This document shows positions 48,223-56,278 of a stretch of 64,000 bases of DNA, piece by piece. Each line of letters opens with the position of its first letter. The stretch's first letter is position 1. The DNA lies in NCBI GenBank assembly GCA_013335115.1, contig JAAXWQ010000002.1:264529-328528 (forward strand), read 5' to 3'. The position numbers and the translations under genes are program-made. Under the pieces are notes generated by a model, which saw only the letters and a list, made by a program, of their open reading frames with translations, did no database searches and was not told the DNA's origin. Origin of the DNA: Chlorobiaceae bacterium. GTDB lineage: Bacteria > Bacteroidota > Chlorobiia > Chlorobiales > Chlorobiaceae.

Positions 48223-48932
48223 ACCTCAACTCCATGTTGCGTGTCTTTTGGGCGCTCTGGCCGTGGTGCCTGGCCGGCGCGTTGATTGGCCTGTGGCTGG
48301 TGCCCCTGGCCCGCATCATTCCGCGTACGGTGTTGCAGCGTGCACGATCCCCGCTGCACGAATGGCAGGGGCCGGGTGGTGGCCTGGGCCAGCCGGTGCC
48401 GCCGGCACGACGCATTTGGGTGCCGTTGCTCAACGCCGGCCTCTGGGCGTATGCTGCCGCCACGGCCACCCAGCCGGCATTCTGGGCCGCGCTACCGGAG
48501 GCAGGTTTGGCCAGTACCCTGGTATTGCTCGCCCTTATCGACTGGGACACCACCATGTTGCCGGATTGGGTGGTTTTGCCGCTTGGGGTGGCAGGTCTCT
48601 TGGGCAGCTATGCGGGGTTGACTCCGAACGGCCTGCCCGTCAGCGCGGCATCCGCCGCCGTGGTGCTGGTTTTGCTGGGCGGGCTTGCCTGGGCGTTCCG
48701 GCTAATCAAGGGCGCCCGAGGCATCGGTGGTGGCGACCTCAAGCTCCTGGCCGCACTTGCTGCATGGTTCGGCCTTTTCGGCGTGCTGTACGTGGTGTTG
48801 TGGTCAAGTGTCGTTACCGTAGCCTGGTATGTGGCGTGGCGCCGTTTCAAAGGCCTTGGAATCGAGGCCGAATGGCCATTCGGGCCCGCTATCGTGGCAG
48901 CTGCGCTGGCATGGAGCTTGGGGGTTGCTTAG
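48219..48932 (+). CDS. tadV: Prepilin peptidase (A24 family), CpaA/TadV-like
   Basis: 237 residues with about six membrane helices. The two catalytic aspartates are in ALIDWDTTMLPDWVVLP and GIGGGDLKLLAAL (the GxGDxKLL motif). It lacks the N-terminal methyltransferase cysteines of PilD. At 237 residues it is longer than usual TadV/CpaA (about 170) and closer to the GspO core. It should cut the Flp pilin and the TadE/TadG pseudopilins. It is the last gene of the locus; its stop overlaps the end of the convergent sensor kinase by four bases. Confidence 0.9.
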   Translation: MNLNSMLRVFWALWPWCLAGALIGLWLVPLARIIPRTVLQRARSPLHEWQGPGGGLGQPVPPARRIWVPLLNAGLWAYAAATATQPAFWAALPEAGLASTLVLLALIDWDTTMLPDWVVLPLGVAGLLGSYAGLTPNGLPVSAASAAVVLVLLGGLAWAFRLIKGARGIGGGDLKLLAALAAWFGLFGVLYVVLWSSVVTVAWYVAWRRFKGLGIEAEWPFGPAIVAAALAWSLGVA

Positions 48933-50905
48933 GGCAATTGCTGCTGATTGTGTTCCAGTATCGTATGGACCTTGTTGAGGAACCGGATGATGCTGAACGG
49001 CTTTGAGATGAAATTGGTTTCTTCACTGACCTTCCCGTATTCGCCCAGGGTCTCGGTACTGTATCCCGAGATGAACAGGAACTTCATGGCGGGGTTATGT
49101 TTCACCAGCTCCTTGCTCATGAGCACCCCGTTCATACACGGCAGGAGGATGTCGGAAATGGTCAATTCAATCTTTTCCGTCTGCTGCCGGGCGATTTCAA
49201 GGGCATCTTCGGCATTGTTCGCGCCCAGTGCCACGAATCCTGCCTGTTCCAACACCGTCTTGATGATTTTTGCAATGTGAGGCTCGTCTTCCACGACGAG
49301 TACCACTGTTTTGTCAGGTGCTGCAGGTTGGTCCATCGGAATCGGGCTGTCGTCAGCGTCGGGTGACTTCTGGACAATCGGGAAAAAGATGTTGAATGTC
49401 GTGCCCTTGCCCATCGCGGTTTCACAAGTGATATGCCCATCGTTTTGCCTGACCAGGCCATACACCGTAGACAATCCCATGCCGGTGCCCTTTCCAACTC
49501 CCTTGGTTGTAAAGAATGGTTCGAATATGTGAGGGTAGATGTCGGGAGGGATTCCTGAACCATTGTCCGAAATCCTTATCCTGAGATAGTCGCCAGGCGG
49601 GTTGACAGAAACATGCTGGAGCTCTTCGCAGTTGTGCGCATTGACGGTCGTTGTGTTGAGGGTGATGTGGCCTTGGCCATATCCGTCAATGGCATCACGG
49701 GCGTTGACGCAGAGGTTGGTGACAATCTGGACAAGATTTGCCGGATCGATTTTTACCAGGAGGTTCGGGCAATTCAGCTCCCAGCGCAGGAAGATGTTTT
49801 CCCTGAGCAGTTTGCGAAGCAGAAGGTACATCCTGTCGAGTTCGGCGTCTATTTCAATGTCTATGGGGCACCTCGGCTGCTTGCGGGCGAAAGCGAGCAG
49901 GTGCTTGACCATCTCCGCTGAACGGTCGACCGAATGCGTGATGGTGACGAGGTTCTGGTAATGCGGATTGGTGGGGGAGATATCTTTCATAATGAGCTCG
50001 GTGCTGCCCTGGATCGATGTCAGCACATTGTTGAAGTCGTGGGCTATGCCTCCGGCGAGTTGCCCGAGCAATTCCAGCTTCTGGGCTTGAACGAGCTGCT
50101 CCTGCAATTCCTCATTGATCCTTTTGAGTTCGTTGAACTCGGTTATGTCCTGAGTAGTGCCAACGTAGTGCGTTGCCTTGCCGTTAGCGTCGAACTGGCA
50201 ACTCGACATGACATAAATCCAGCGGCGCTCCCCGTCGGTACGACGAATACGGCATTTATAATAGTAATTGGATTGCGTGTTTATCGATGAGCGGATCAGG
50301 GTTTCTATGCCGGGGCGATCCTCCGGGACGATGTGCTCCAACAGGCGTTCCCTGGTCCATGATACGTCGGCATCGGGTTCGTAACCGAAGATTCGTGCCT
50401 GTTCAGCGTTCCCGACAGCGGTATTGGTCATGAGGTCAATTTTCCACAGGCCGATATGGCAGGATTCGGAAGTGATGTCCCACTGTGTCTGCAGGTCGCA
50501 TATCTCCTGCTCGTTTTGGTGCTGCTGGGTGATGTCCCGTAAAATGATGAAGAGCTCGATGACCTCTCCATTTGGGGATAAGATGGGATAGGCCCCGATT
50601 TGGTTTGCGATGCTGTTATGGGTGTCAGTAAAGACAACGCTTTTTTTTGTGCTCAAAACCTGCTGCAGGATTGCCCTTCTGCTGGACCCGACAGCTCCCA
50701 TCGTCGGGTGTGCTTCCATGAAATCAAAGACATTTGTTCCGGGACCCTTTACGCCATACCCCGCACAGAATGATTTTCCTGTCGGATTGGTCTCGATGAT
50801 CGTGCCTGCGGCGTCGATGATGAACATGGGTTCGGCGCTGCCGTCGAAAAAGGCATGCATCCGGTTGTATTGGCAGGTGATTCCGGTTTTATCAGGCATG
50901 GGCAT
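48929..50905 (-). CDS. PAS-PAS hybrid histidine kinase with C-terminal receiver
   Basis: 658 residues, no membrane helices. Order: PAS (about 10-130, MFIIDAAGTIIETNP), PAS with PAC (about 145-275, RIFGYEPDADVSWTRE, GTTQDITEF), a short coiled linker, HisKA with the phosphoacceptor His in LAGGIAHDFNNVLTSIQG, HATPase_c (VTNLCVNARDAI, ISDNGSGIPPD, GTGMGLSTVYGLV), and a receiver (VVLVVEDEPHIAK; Asp in ISDILLPCMNG; Lys in FISKPFS). Organisation resembles CckA. It is cytoplasmic and probably senses an internal redox or ligand signal. It converges on the Tad locus and has no adjacent regulator gene. Confidence 0.93.
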   Translation of the reverse strand: MPMPDKTGITCQYNRMHAFFDGSAEPMFIIDAAGTIIETNPTGKSFCAGYGVKGPGTNVFDFMEAHPTMGAVGSSRRAILQQVLSTKKSVVFTDTHNSIANQIGAYPILSPNGEVIELFIILRDITQQHQNEQEICDLQTQWDITSESCHIGLWKIDLMTNTAVGNAEQARIFGYEPDADVSWTRERLLEHIVPEDRPGIETLIRSSINTQSNYYYKCRIRRTDGERRWIYVMSSCQFDANGKATHYVGTTQDITEFNELKRINEELQEQLVQAQKLELLGQLAGGIAHDFNNVLTSIQGSTELIMKDISPTNPHYQNLVTITHSVDRSAEMVKHLLAFARKQPRCPIDIEIDAELDRMYLLLRKLLRENIFLRWELNCPNLLVKIDPANLVQIVTNLCVNARDAIDGYGQGHITLNTTTVNAHNCEELQHVSVNPPGDYLRIRISDNGSGIPPDIYPHIFEPFFTTKGVGKGTGMGLSTVYGLVRQNDGHITCETAMGKGTTFNIFFPIVQKSPDADDSPIPMDQPAAPDKTVVLVVEDEPHIAKIIKTVLEQAGFVALGANNAEDALEIARQQTEKIELTISDILLPCMNGVLMSKELVKHNPAMKFLFISGYSTETLGEYGKVSEETNFISKPFSIIRFLNKVHTILEHNQQQLP

Positions 50906-51252
50906 CCAGTTTACGTGCTGAATTCAAATGTGCGACTCGCTGCAGTCGAACAAACTGCCAGGTCAAACGGTCCCCTGATGATGGCGGGGGGGGAGTGGTC
51001 GTCATGCGGGCTTGATAGAATTTGCATATACGGCGTGACGTATAATAGTAATTTATGCAAAAAAACATACCATCAAAGCGAGGCTGTATGTCCGGATTCC
51101 CCTCAATCTGGCGATGATGCTGTCCTGGTTGATGGAGCGTGTCTTCGAATACCATGATGCGCCTTGTTTGCCCGGGAATTATTACGTCAGGCTTTCCGGT
51201 TGTTTGTTCCAGGTCACGTGCAGGTTCCTGTCAAACATTCAACCCGATTCGC
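50906..51252. other. 347-base gap between the sensor kinase and the epimerase gene
   Basis: It holds nested inverted repeats at 51021-51061 and both divergent promoter regions. It also has a run of G at about 50987-50994. The ORF extension into 51139-51252 is not protein-like. No small RNA is recognised. Confidence 0.5.
51021..51061. promoter_or_regulatory. Nested inverted repeats in the kinase/epimerase divergent region
   Basis: TTTGCATA (51021-51028) and TATGCAAA (51054-51061) are perfect outer arms, and TATACG (51027-51032) with CGTATA (51039-51044) form an inner perfect palindrome. An A-run follows. The site may bind a regulator or form a hairpin; neither can be decided. Confidence 0.45.
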
Positions 51253-52197
51253 ATGGAAGGTCATATCGTCATTACCGGCGCAACCGGCATCATCGGCACC
51301 GAGCTGGCGCTGAGGCTTATCGCCTCAGGAAGGGATGTGGTCGTTTTTGCGAGGAATACCGGGGCTGCGGCCGCAAAGATCCCCGGGGCTGCCGGTTATG
51401 TCAGTTGGGATTCAGATATGGTGTCCGGTGAATGGACTGCATCGCTGGAAGGGGCTTTTGCCGTCGTCCACCTTGCGGGCAAGCCGCTGCTCGAGGGCGG
51501 GCGTTGGACCGAAGGGCACAAGGCGGCCTGTTACGATTCCCGGATCAAGGGTACCCGGGCGCTGGTTTCGGCCATGGCGGGCCTGGTAAAAAAGCCGGAG
51601 GTCCTCATCTCCTCTTCCGCCATCGGTTACTACGGGGCTTTCGAAAACTGCGGGGATACCGGCGAGCTGGCCGAGTCGGCTTCTGCCGGCAGTGATTTCC
51701 TTGCCAATATCTGCCATGACTGGGAAGTTGAGGCATTACCTGCCGAAAAACTCGGCGTAAGGGTCGTGCTGCTCAGGACCGGCATTGTACTTTCGACTCG
51801 CAGCGGGATGCTGCAGAAGATGATGACGCCGTTCAACTATTTCGTGGGAGGTCCGGTCGGTACGGGTAAGCAGTGCATTTCCTGGATCCATCTCGATGAC
51901 GAGGTTGCCATTATCCTCCAGGCCCTTGACAACCCATCGTATCGTGGTCCGGTGAACGCTGTCGCCCCGAACCCGGTCTCCATGTCCGGGTTTGCCTCGG
52001 AACTTGGTGCCGTCATGGGCAGGCCGTCGTTGTTCCCGGTCCCGAAACTCGTGGTACAGCTGATCATGGGGGAGGGAGCTGAATATGCCGTGAAGGGGCA
52101 GAAGGTGGTGCCCGGGTTTCTGCAGGAGCAGGGATTCCGGTTTGCCTGGCCGAAGTTGCACGATGCCCTGGCAGACCTGATTGGCAACGGAAAATGA
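51253..52197 (+). CDS. NAD-dependent epimerase-like protein, TIGR01777/YfcH family
   Basis: 314 residues from the ATG at 51253 (MEGHIVITGATGIIGTELALR). The Rossmann motif GATGIIG, VVHLAGKPLLEGGRWTEGHKAACYDSRIKGTRALVSAM, SSSAIGYYG and the DUF1731-type C-terminus (VVPGFLQEQGFRFAWPKLHDAL) place it in the YfcH group of short-chain dehydrogenase-like epimerases. Related proteins in plants and algae (SulA/YfcH) are linked to cell division or chloroplasts, but substrate is unknown. It is a single gene before a convergent RRM gene. Confidence 0.92.
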   Translation: MEGHIVITGATGIIGTELALRLIASGRDVVVFARNTGAAAAKIPGAAGYVSWDSDMVSGEWTASLEGAFAVVHLAGKPLLEGGRWTEGHKAACYDSRIKGTRALVSAMAGLVKKPEVLISSSAIGYYGAFENCGDTGELAESASAGSDFLANICHDWEVEALPAEKLGVRVVLLRTGIVLSTRSGMLQKMMTPFNYFVGGPVGTGKQCISWIHLDDEVAIILQALDNPSYRGPVNAVAPNPVSMSGFASELGAVMGRPSLFPVPKLVVQLIMGEGAEYAVKGQKVVPGFLQEQGFRFAWPKLHDALADLIGNGK

Positions 52198-52219
52198 CGG
52201 TGATATTGGGCTGGGAGGC

Positions 52220-52253
52220 AAAAAAAACGGGCGATGCCTTTCGGCTCGCCCGT
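52220..52253 (-). terminator. Rho-independent terminator of the RRM protein gene
   Basis: On the minus strand ACGGGCG pairs with CGCCCGT (52247-52253 with 52227-52233) and is followed by eight T residues (52220-52227). It ends the RRM transcript and also separates it from the convergent epimerase gene. Confidence 0.8.
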
Positions 52254-52278
52254 AGAGTTCTTCAGAAGCGGAAAAGGG

Positions 52279-52551
52279 TTAGTAGCGTTCCCTTCTCATC
52301 GGGCGCTCTTCGCGCGGCCTTGCCTCGTTGACCTTTATGGTGCGCCCCTTGAAATCCTTGTCGTTCATGGCTTCGATCGCTTCGCGACCCTCGCCATCGT
52401 TCGGCATGTCGACAAAACCGAAACCTTTGGAGCGGCCGGAGAATTTGTCAGTGATGATGTTGGCGCTTTGCACCTGCCCGAACTGGGAAAAAGCATCGCG
52501 TAAATCTTCTTCCGTAACGCCGTACGGCAGATTGCCAATGTAAATATTCAT
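52279..52551 (-). CDS. RNA-binding protein, single RRM domain
   Basis: 90 residues. One RRM fills the protein: MNIYIGNLPYGVTEEDLRDAF (RNP2 as IYIGNL) and GRSKGFGFVDMPND (RNP1 as KGFGFV), then an Arg/Glu-rich tail (EARPREERPMRRERY). Such single-RRM proteins in bacteria are often cold-induced RNA chaperones. The 5' region has a palindrome 80-100 bases upstream and an AT-rich stretch. It is monocistronic, ending at a clear terminator. Confidence 0.94.
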   Translation of the reverse strand: MNIYIGNLPYGVTEEDLRDAFSQFGQVQSANIITDKFSGRSKGFGFVDMPNDGEGREAIEAMNDKDFKGRTIKVNEARPREERPMRRERY

Positions 52552-52628
52552 TGTTGGACGGTAGAAACTTGTGCCTTGACAGAAAGAGACGCGACCGAAT
52601 AACCAAAGGCACCAGTTACTCGTGAGCG

Positions 52629-52649
52629 ATTAGCCAACCACTGGCTAAT
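52629..52649. promoter_or_regulatory. 8-bp inverted repeat upstream of the RRM gene
   Basis: ATTAGCCA (52629-52636) and TGGCTAAT (52642-52649) are perfect arms around ACCAC, about 80-100 bases upstream of the RRM start on the minus strand. It may be an operator or the base of a leader hairpin. Confidence 0.4.
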
Positions 52650-52959
52650 TTAATTATGAATTTACCTTATTATATAGCTGTTTTCAAAATGAAAAAGGCG
52701 CGAATTAGTGTATAAACACCGTAAAGCGCCTCTGATTTTAGTCCTTTTGCCCCCTTTTTCGGATTCCGGGAGGAACTTCCCTGGAAAAATATTCCGCTCT
52801 CGTCCTGGCGTTCCTCCCGCACCCGCCACCACCCTTCCTTTTTCCCGAGCCCGGCGTTCCTGTCGTCCAGGGGTTGCAGGCTCATTGCCCATGACAACCC
52901 CTGAATCGCGCCAGCTCCGGAGCTCAATCTACTATTTTGTAAGAAAAGATCGTTTTGTC

Positions 52960-52988
52960 TTGCATACGCTTAAAAAAGTAATTATAAT
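52960..52988 (+). promoter_or_regulatory. Sigma-70 type promoter of amtB-glnK
   Basis: TTGCAT (52960-52965) and TATAAT (52983-52988) are 17 bases apart with a perfect -10 box, and lie 56 bases before the amtB ATG. No sigma-54 site is seen here, unlike many amtB promoters. Confidence 0.65.
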
Positions 52989-53044
52989 CAGTCAGTGTTC
53001 ATTAATAATTAAGGAGCCTCAATCACAATAAACTGAAAGTCATT

Positions 53045-54376
53045 ATGGTAAAAAAAATCAGTACATCGCTGCTGCTCGTCTTTGCGGCAATGATGATCCA
53101 CGGCACCGGGTGGGCTGCCGAGGCGGTGACGACCGATACCGGCACCACATCGTGGATGCTCACCTCGACGGCGCTCGTCCTGCTCATGGTCCCTGGACTG
53201 GCCATGTTCTACGGGGGCCTGGTAAGGACCAAGAATGTCATCGGAACGATGATGCACAGCTTCGCTGCGATGGTGGTCATCGGCGTGCTCTGGCCGATGA
53301 TCGGCTATTCGCTCAGCTTTGGCCCGGGCATCCTGGGTGGGTTTATCGGCTGGGACCCGAAGTATTTCATGTTGCAGGGGATCGATGAAACGATCATGTC
53401 GACGCATATTCCGGAATATGTGTTTGCCATGTTCCAGGGTAAGTTCGCGATCATCACCCCGGCACTGATCGCCGGAGCGTTCGCGGAGCGAGTGAATTTC
53501 AAGGGGTACCTGTTGTTCATCGCCCTGTGGAGCATCCTGGTCTATAGCCCGATCTGCCACTGGGTGTGGGCTGCTGACGGTTTCCTGTTCAACCTTGGCC
53601 CCAAGGGAGCCATCGACTTTGCCGGCGGCACCGTCGTCCACATCTCTTCCGGCGTGACGGCCCTTGTCGCCGCGCTGTTCCTCGGCGCCCGTCGCGGTTA
53701 CCCGAAGAACGTGATGCATCCAAGCAACCTGGTCATGACCATGATGGGGGCCGGACTGCTCTGGGTGGGATGGTTCGGATTCAATGCCGGTAGCGCCATA
53801 GCCAGCAACCTCGATACGGCCCGCGCCCTGACGGTTACCCAGATGGCGGCTGCTTCCGGGGCATTCACCTGGATGATGATCGAGTTCCTGCACCATGGCA
53901 AAGGTACCAGCCTCGGCGTCGCCTCGGGTATCCTTGCCGGCCTGGTCGCCATCACTCCTGCTGCTGGTGTGGTACAGCCTGCCGGTGCCTTCGCCCTCGG
54001 AGCCATTGCATCGGTCATTTGCTACCTTGCCATCATGTTGAAGGGCAAGCTCGGTTACGATGACAGCCTTGATGCTTTCGGCGTGCATGGTGTCGGCGGT
54101 ATCGTCGGTGCGATTTTCCTGACCTTCTTCATTCGTCCGTCCTGGATGGCTGAGGCGGCAGGCAAGGTTGCCGGCGGATGGACCGTGATGCAGCAGCTGG
54201 GTGTTCAGGCGACCGCCGTAGGTATCACGGTCGCCTATGCTTCGGTTGTTTCGCTCATCCTGCTCTTCATCGTCGAGAAAACCATCGGCCTCCGCATCGG
54301 CGAGAACGACGAGATGTCGGGCCTCGACCACAGCATGCACGGCGAGCAGGGATACGGTCTTATCAATCCTAATTAA
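53045..54376 (+). CDS. amtB: Ammonium transporter AmtB
   Basis: 443 residues with a cleavable signal-like N-terminus (about 1-24, LLLVFAAMMIHGTGWAAE) and 11 predicted membrane helices. Amt landmarks are ALVLLMVPGLAMFYGGLVRTKNV, DFAGGTVVHISSGVTALVAALFLG (with the pore histidine), FGFNAGSA and DAFGVHGVGGIVGAIFL (second pore histidine). It conducts ammonium across the cytoplasmic membrane and is gated by the PII protein encoded just downstream. The AAGGAG site is 29 bases before the ATG, oddly far; no better start is seen. Confidence 0.96.
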   Translation: MVKKISTSLLLVFAAMMIHGTGWAAEAVTTDTGTTSWMLTSTALVLLMVPGLAMFYGGLVRTKNVIGTMMHSFAAMVVIGVLWPMIGYSLSFGPGILGGFIGWDPKYFMLQGIDETIMSTHIPEYVFAMFQGKFAIITPALIAGAFAERVNFKGYLLFIALWSILVYSPICHWVWAADGFLFNLGPKGAIDFAGGTVVHISSGVTALVAALFLGARRGYPKNVMHPSNLVMTMMGAGLLWVGWFGFNAGSAIASNLDTARALTVTQMAAASGAFTWMMIEFLHHGKGTSLGVASGILAGLVAITPAAGVVQPAGAFALGAIASVICYLAIMLKGKLGYDDSLDAFGVHGVGGIVGAIFLTFFIRPSWMAEAAGKVAGGWTVMQQLGVQATAVGITVAYASVVSLILLFIVEKTIGLRIGENDEMSGLDHSMHGEQGYGLINPN

Positions 54377-54384
54377 TACGAAGC

Positions 54385-54726
54385 ATGAAACTGATAACTG
54401 CAATCATACAGACGGACAGGCTCGACCACGTTCGCGAGGCACTGATCCAGGCCGATATCACGAGGATTACCGTCAGCAGGGTGGCCGGCCACGGACGCCA
54501 GGAGGATATCGAATACTACCGTGGCCAGAAGATCGCCCCGAGCCTGCTGCCGAAAGTCCGCCTCGATATTGCCGTGAACGACCAGTTCGTCGATATCACG
54601 GTCGATACCATCATCAAGGCCGCCAAGCACGGCATGGGTGAGATCGGCGACGGCAAGATCTTTATCACCCCCATGGAGGAGTGCATACGGATCAGGACCA
54701 ACGAGCGAGGTGGAACCGCGATCTGA
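54385..54726 (+). CDS. glnK: PII-type nitrogen regulator GlnK without Tyr51
   Basis: 113 residues. PII features: MKLITAIIQTDRLDHVREAL, the T-loop start GHGRQEDIEYYRGQKI and LLPKVRLDIAV, and the ATP/2-OG binding end GDGKIFITPMEECIRIRT. Against E. coli GlnK the T-loop is one residue shorter, and the uridylylation site Tyr51 (in GAEYSVNFLP) is replaced: the aligned stretch here is GQKIAPSLLP. It lies eight bases after amtB, so it probably blocks the AmtB channel according to ADP/ATP/2-oxoglutarate, without UMP control. Confidence 0.9.
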   Translation: MKLITAIIQTDRLDHVREALIQADITRITVSRVAGHGRQEDIEYYRGQKIAPSLLPKVRLDIAVNDQFVDITVDTIIKAAKHGMGEIGDGKIFITPMEECIRIRTNERGGTAI

Positions 54727-54740
54727 TAATCGCTGATAAC

Positions 54741-54771
54741 AAAGAAAGGCGGGATTTTCCCGCCTTTCTTT
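54741..54771. terminator. Bidirectional terminator between glnK and the TPR gene
   Basis: AAAGAAAGGCGGG (54741-54753) pairs with CCCGCCTTTCTTT (54759-54771), 13 bp with a five-base loop. The AAAG start and CTTT end give T-rich tails on both strands, as suits convergent genes. Confidence 0.85.
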
Positions 54772-54787
54772 GTTTCAGTCACTGAAG

Positions 54788-55333
54788 TCATTTTCGCACC
54801 TGTCGCCATCCGGGATTGCTGGCGTCGAGCCATCGCTCGGCATCCAGGTCCCCGTATTTCGCTGCCTGGATGAAATCTTCGAGCTTTCCGGCGTTGTCGC
54901 CGGTCTTGCTTCGGGCGAGGGCGCGATGGAAGTAGGCCGGTCCCATGAAACGGTCGATGGATATGGCCATGTTGAAATCGACGATGGCTTCGGCGAAGTG
55001 CCCGGCCATGTTCTTGACGATGCCGCGGTTCAGGTAGCCGACGGCCTTGAAGGATGGTTCGCCGAGGTTTACCACCATCGTGTAGTCGTCGATGGCCCTG
55101 GAGTACTGGTGGAGCCTCTGCCAGGCTGCGGCCCGCATCTGGTAGGCCATCACGAAGTTCCCGTCGGTGTCGATCGCCTTGGAGTAAAGCTTCACGGCCT
55201 CCTTGAGGTCGCCTGCCTGATGCCTCGAGAACCCGGAGTCGAACCAGGAGTTCGCCGTCTCGGCAAGGCACGGCTCGACGAACGCAACCATTCCGGCAAT
55301 GGCGAGGACAATTGGGGTCGAATGGCGCTTCAT
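54788..55333 (-). CDS. Exported tetratricopeptide-repeat protein
   Basis: 181 residues. A signal peptide (about 1-24, PIVLAIAGMVAFVEPCLA, cut before ET) is followed by about four TPR units: NSWFDSGFSRHQAGDLKEAVKLYSKAIDTD, FVMAYQMRAAAWQRLHQYSRAIDDYTMVVNLG, KAVGYLNRGIVKNMAGHFAEAIVDFNMAISID, and PAYFHRALARSKTGDNAGKLEDFIQAAKYGD. It should act as a protein-binding scaffold in the periplasm. It is about 5.9 kb from the Tad locus; TadD is also a TPR lipoprotein but no lipobox is seen here, so it is not assigned to it. Confidence 0.85.
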   Translation of the reverse strand: MKRHSTPIVLAIAGMVAFVEPCLAETANSWFDSGFSRHQAGDLKEAVKLYSKAIDTDGNFVMAYQMRAAAWQRLHQYSRAIDDYTMVVNLGEPSFKAVGYLNRGIVKNMAGHFAEAIVDFNMAISIDRFMGPAYFHRALARSKTGDNAGKLEDFIQAAKYGDLDAERWLDASNPGWRQVRK

Positions 55334-55530
55334 TATGTGCGGGGCCCTTTTCTGGATTCGGAGGTCTTGTTTCCCTTTCGGGTGCCCGGGGGCGCCGGGT
55401 TTTGATGGTAAAAATACCGATCACCAACCAGAAAATTAAACGGAAAGTCTGTACCTTGTTAAATATTGTTTCCGTGCCTGCACGGGTCCGCTCAGGTCAA
55501 TGTTCCCAATCCTAAATCCGCTCGATACGG

Positions 55531-56259
55531 ATGTTCCGAATCAGTCTCGATGAGTTCGAAGGCCCCCTCGACCTGCTGCTGTTTTTCATCAGGCGCGACG
55601 AACTCGATATCTACAACATCCCCGTTTCGAAGATTACCGGCGATTTTATCACGTATATCCGTACCATGCAGAGCCTCAACCTCGAGGTGGCCGCTGAATT
55701 CATCTATATGGCGTCGATGCTGATGAGCATCAAGGCCCGCATGCTGCTGCCGCACGAGGAGGCCGGGGTTGCCGACGACGGCGAGTTCGACCCGCGGACC
55801 GAGCTGGTCCAGCGCCTGCTCGAATACAAGCGGATCAAGGAGGGGGCTTCCGAACTCGAGTTGCTGGCTGTCAGGCGTGAGGCCATGTTTCCCGCCGGGT
55901 TTTTCGAGGAGTTCGAGCCGCTGGTGATCGATGAGATGGATGCGGCCGTCAACCGCCCCACCCTGTACCACCTCATGCTGGCCTACCAGGCGGTGATGGA
56001 CAATATGCCGAAGACGAGGACGCAGAACGTGACCGAAGCTCCGGTCACCGTCGAGCAGCAGTCGGCACTGATCCTTGGGCGCCTCGGCGGCCGGGTGCAG
56101 GTGTCGTTCAGCTCGCTTTTCGATGAGTGCCGCGAGGCGATCGTCTTGGTGGTGACCTTCCTTGCTGTACTGGAACTGTGCAGGAACCGCCACATCACCG
56201 TCATTGTCAAAGAGGGATTCAACGATTTCTGGATTTCACAACGAGATCGTGTCGACTAA
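55531..56259 (+). CDS. scpA: Segregation and condensation protein A
   Basis: 242 residues. ScpA pattern: FRISLDEFEGPLDLLLFFIRRDELDIYNIPVSKITGDFITYI, MASMLMSIKARMLLPHEE, and the C-terminal winged-helix part (RVQVSFSSLFDECREAIVLVVTFLAVLELCRNRHITV). It is the kleisin that, with ScpB, bridges SMC in chromosome compaction. ScpB is not adjacent. It starts a rightward run that continues with the DUF1015 gene after 19 bases. Confidence 0.93.
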   Translation: MFRISLDEFEGPLDLLLFFIRRDELDIYNIPVSKITGDFITYIRTMQSLNLEVAAEFIYMASMLMSIKARMLLPHEEAGVADDGEFDPRTELVQRLLEYKRIKEGASELELLAVRREAMFPAGFFEEFEPLVIDEMDAAVNRPTLYHLMLAYQAVMDNMPKTRTQNVTEAPVTVEQQSALILGRLGGRVQVSFSSLFDECREAIVLVVTFLAVLELCRNRHITVIVKEGFNDFWISQRDRVD

Positions 56260-56278
56260 CCTATAACCATGTAAGCCC

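Larger units (their letters stand above)
52552..53044. other. 493-base gap between the RRM gene and amtB
   Basis: It contains an inverted repeat at 52629-52649, a hairpin with AGGCGC/GCGCCT ends at 52696-52741 (five T residues follow it on the minus strand), and a strong promoter toward amtB. Open frames on the minus strand (52670-52927) do not look like real proteins. Confidence 0.5.

Noticed and set aside
52670..52927. 85-residue minus-strand frame before amtB
   Set aside because: No ribosome-binding site or conserved pattern; it lies across promoter-like and hairpin sequence.
54788..55333. TPR protein considered as TadD of the pilus system
   Set aside because: It has no lipobox, stands 5.9 kb away on the other strand behind amtB-glnK, and looks like a generic exported TPR protein.
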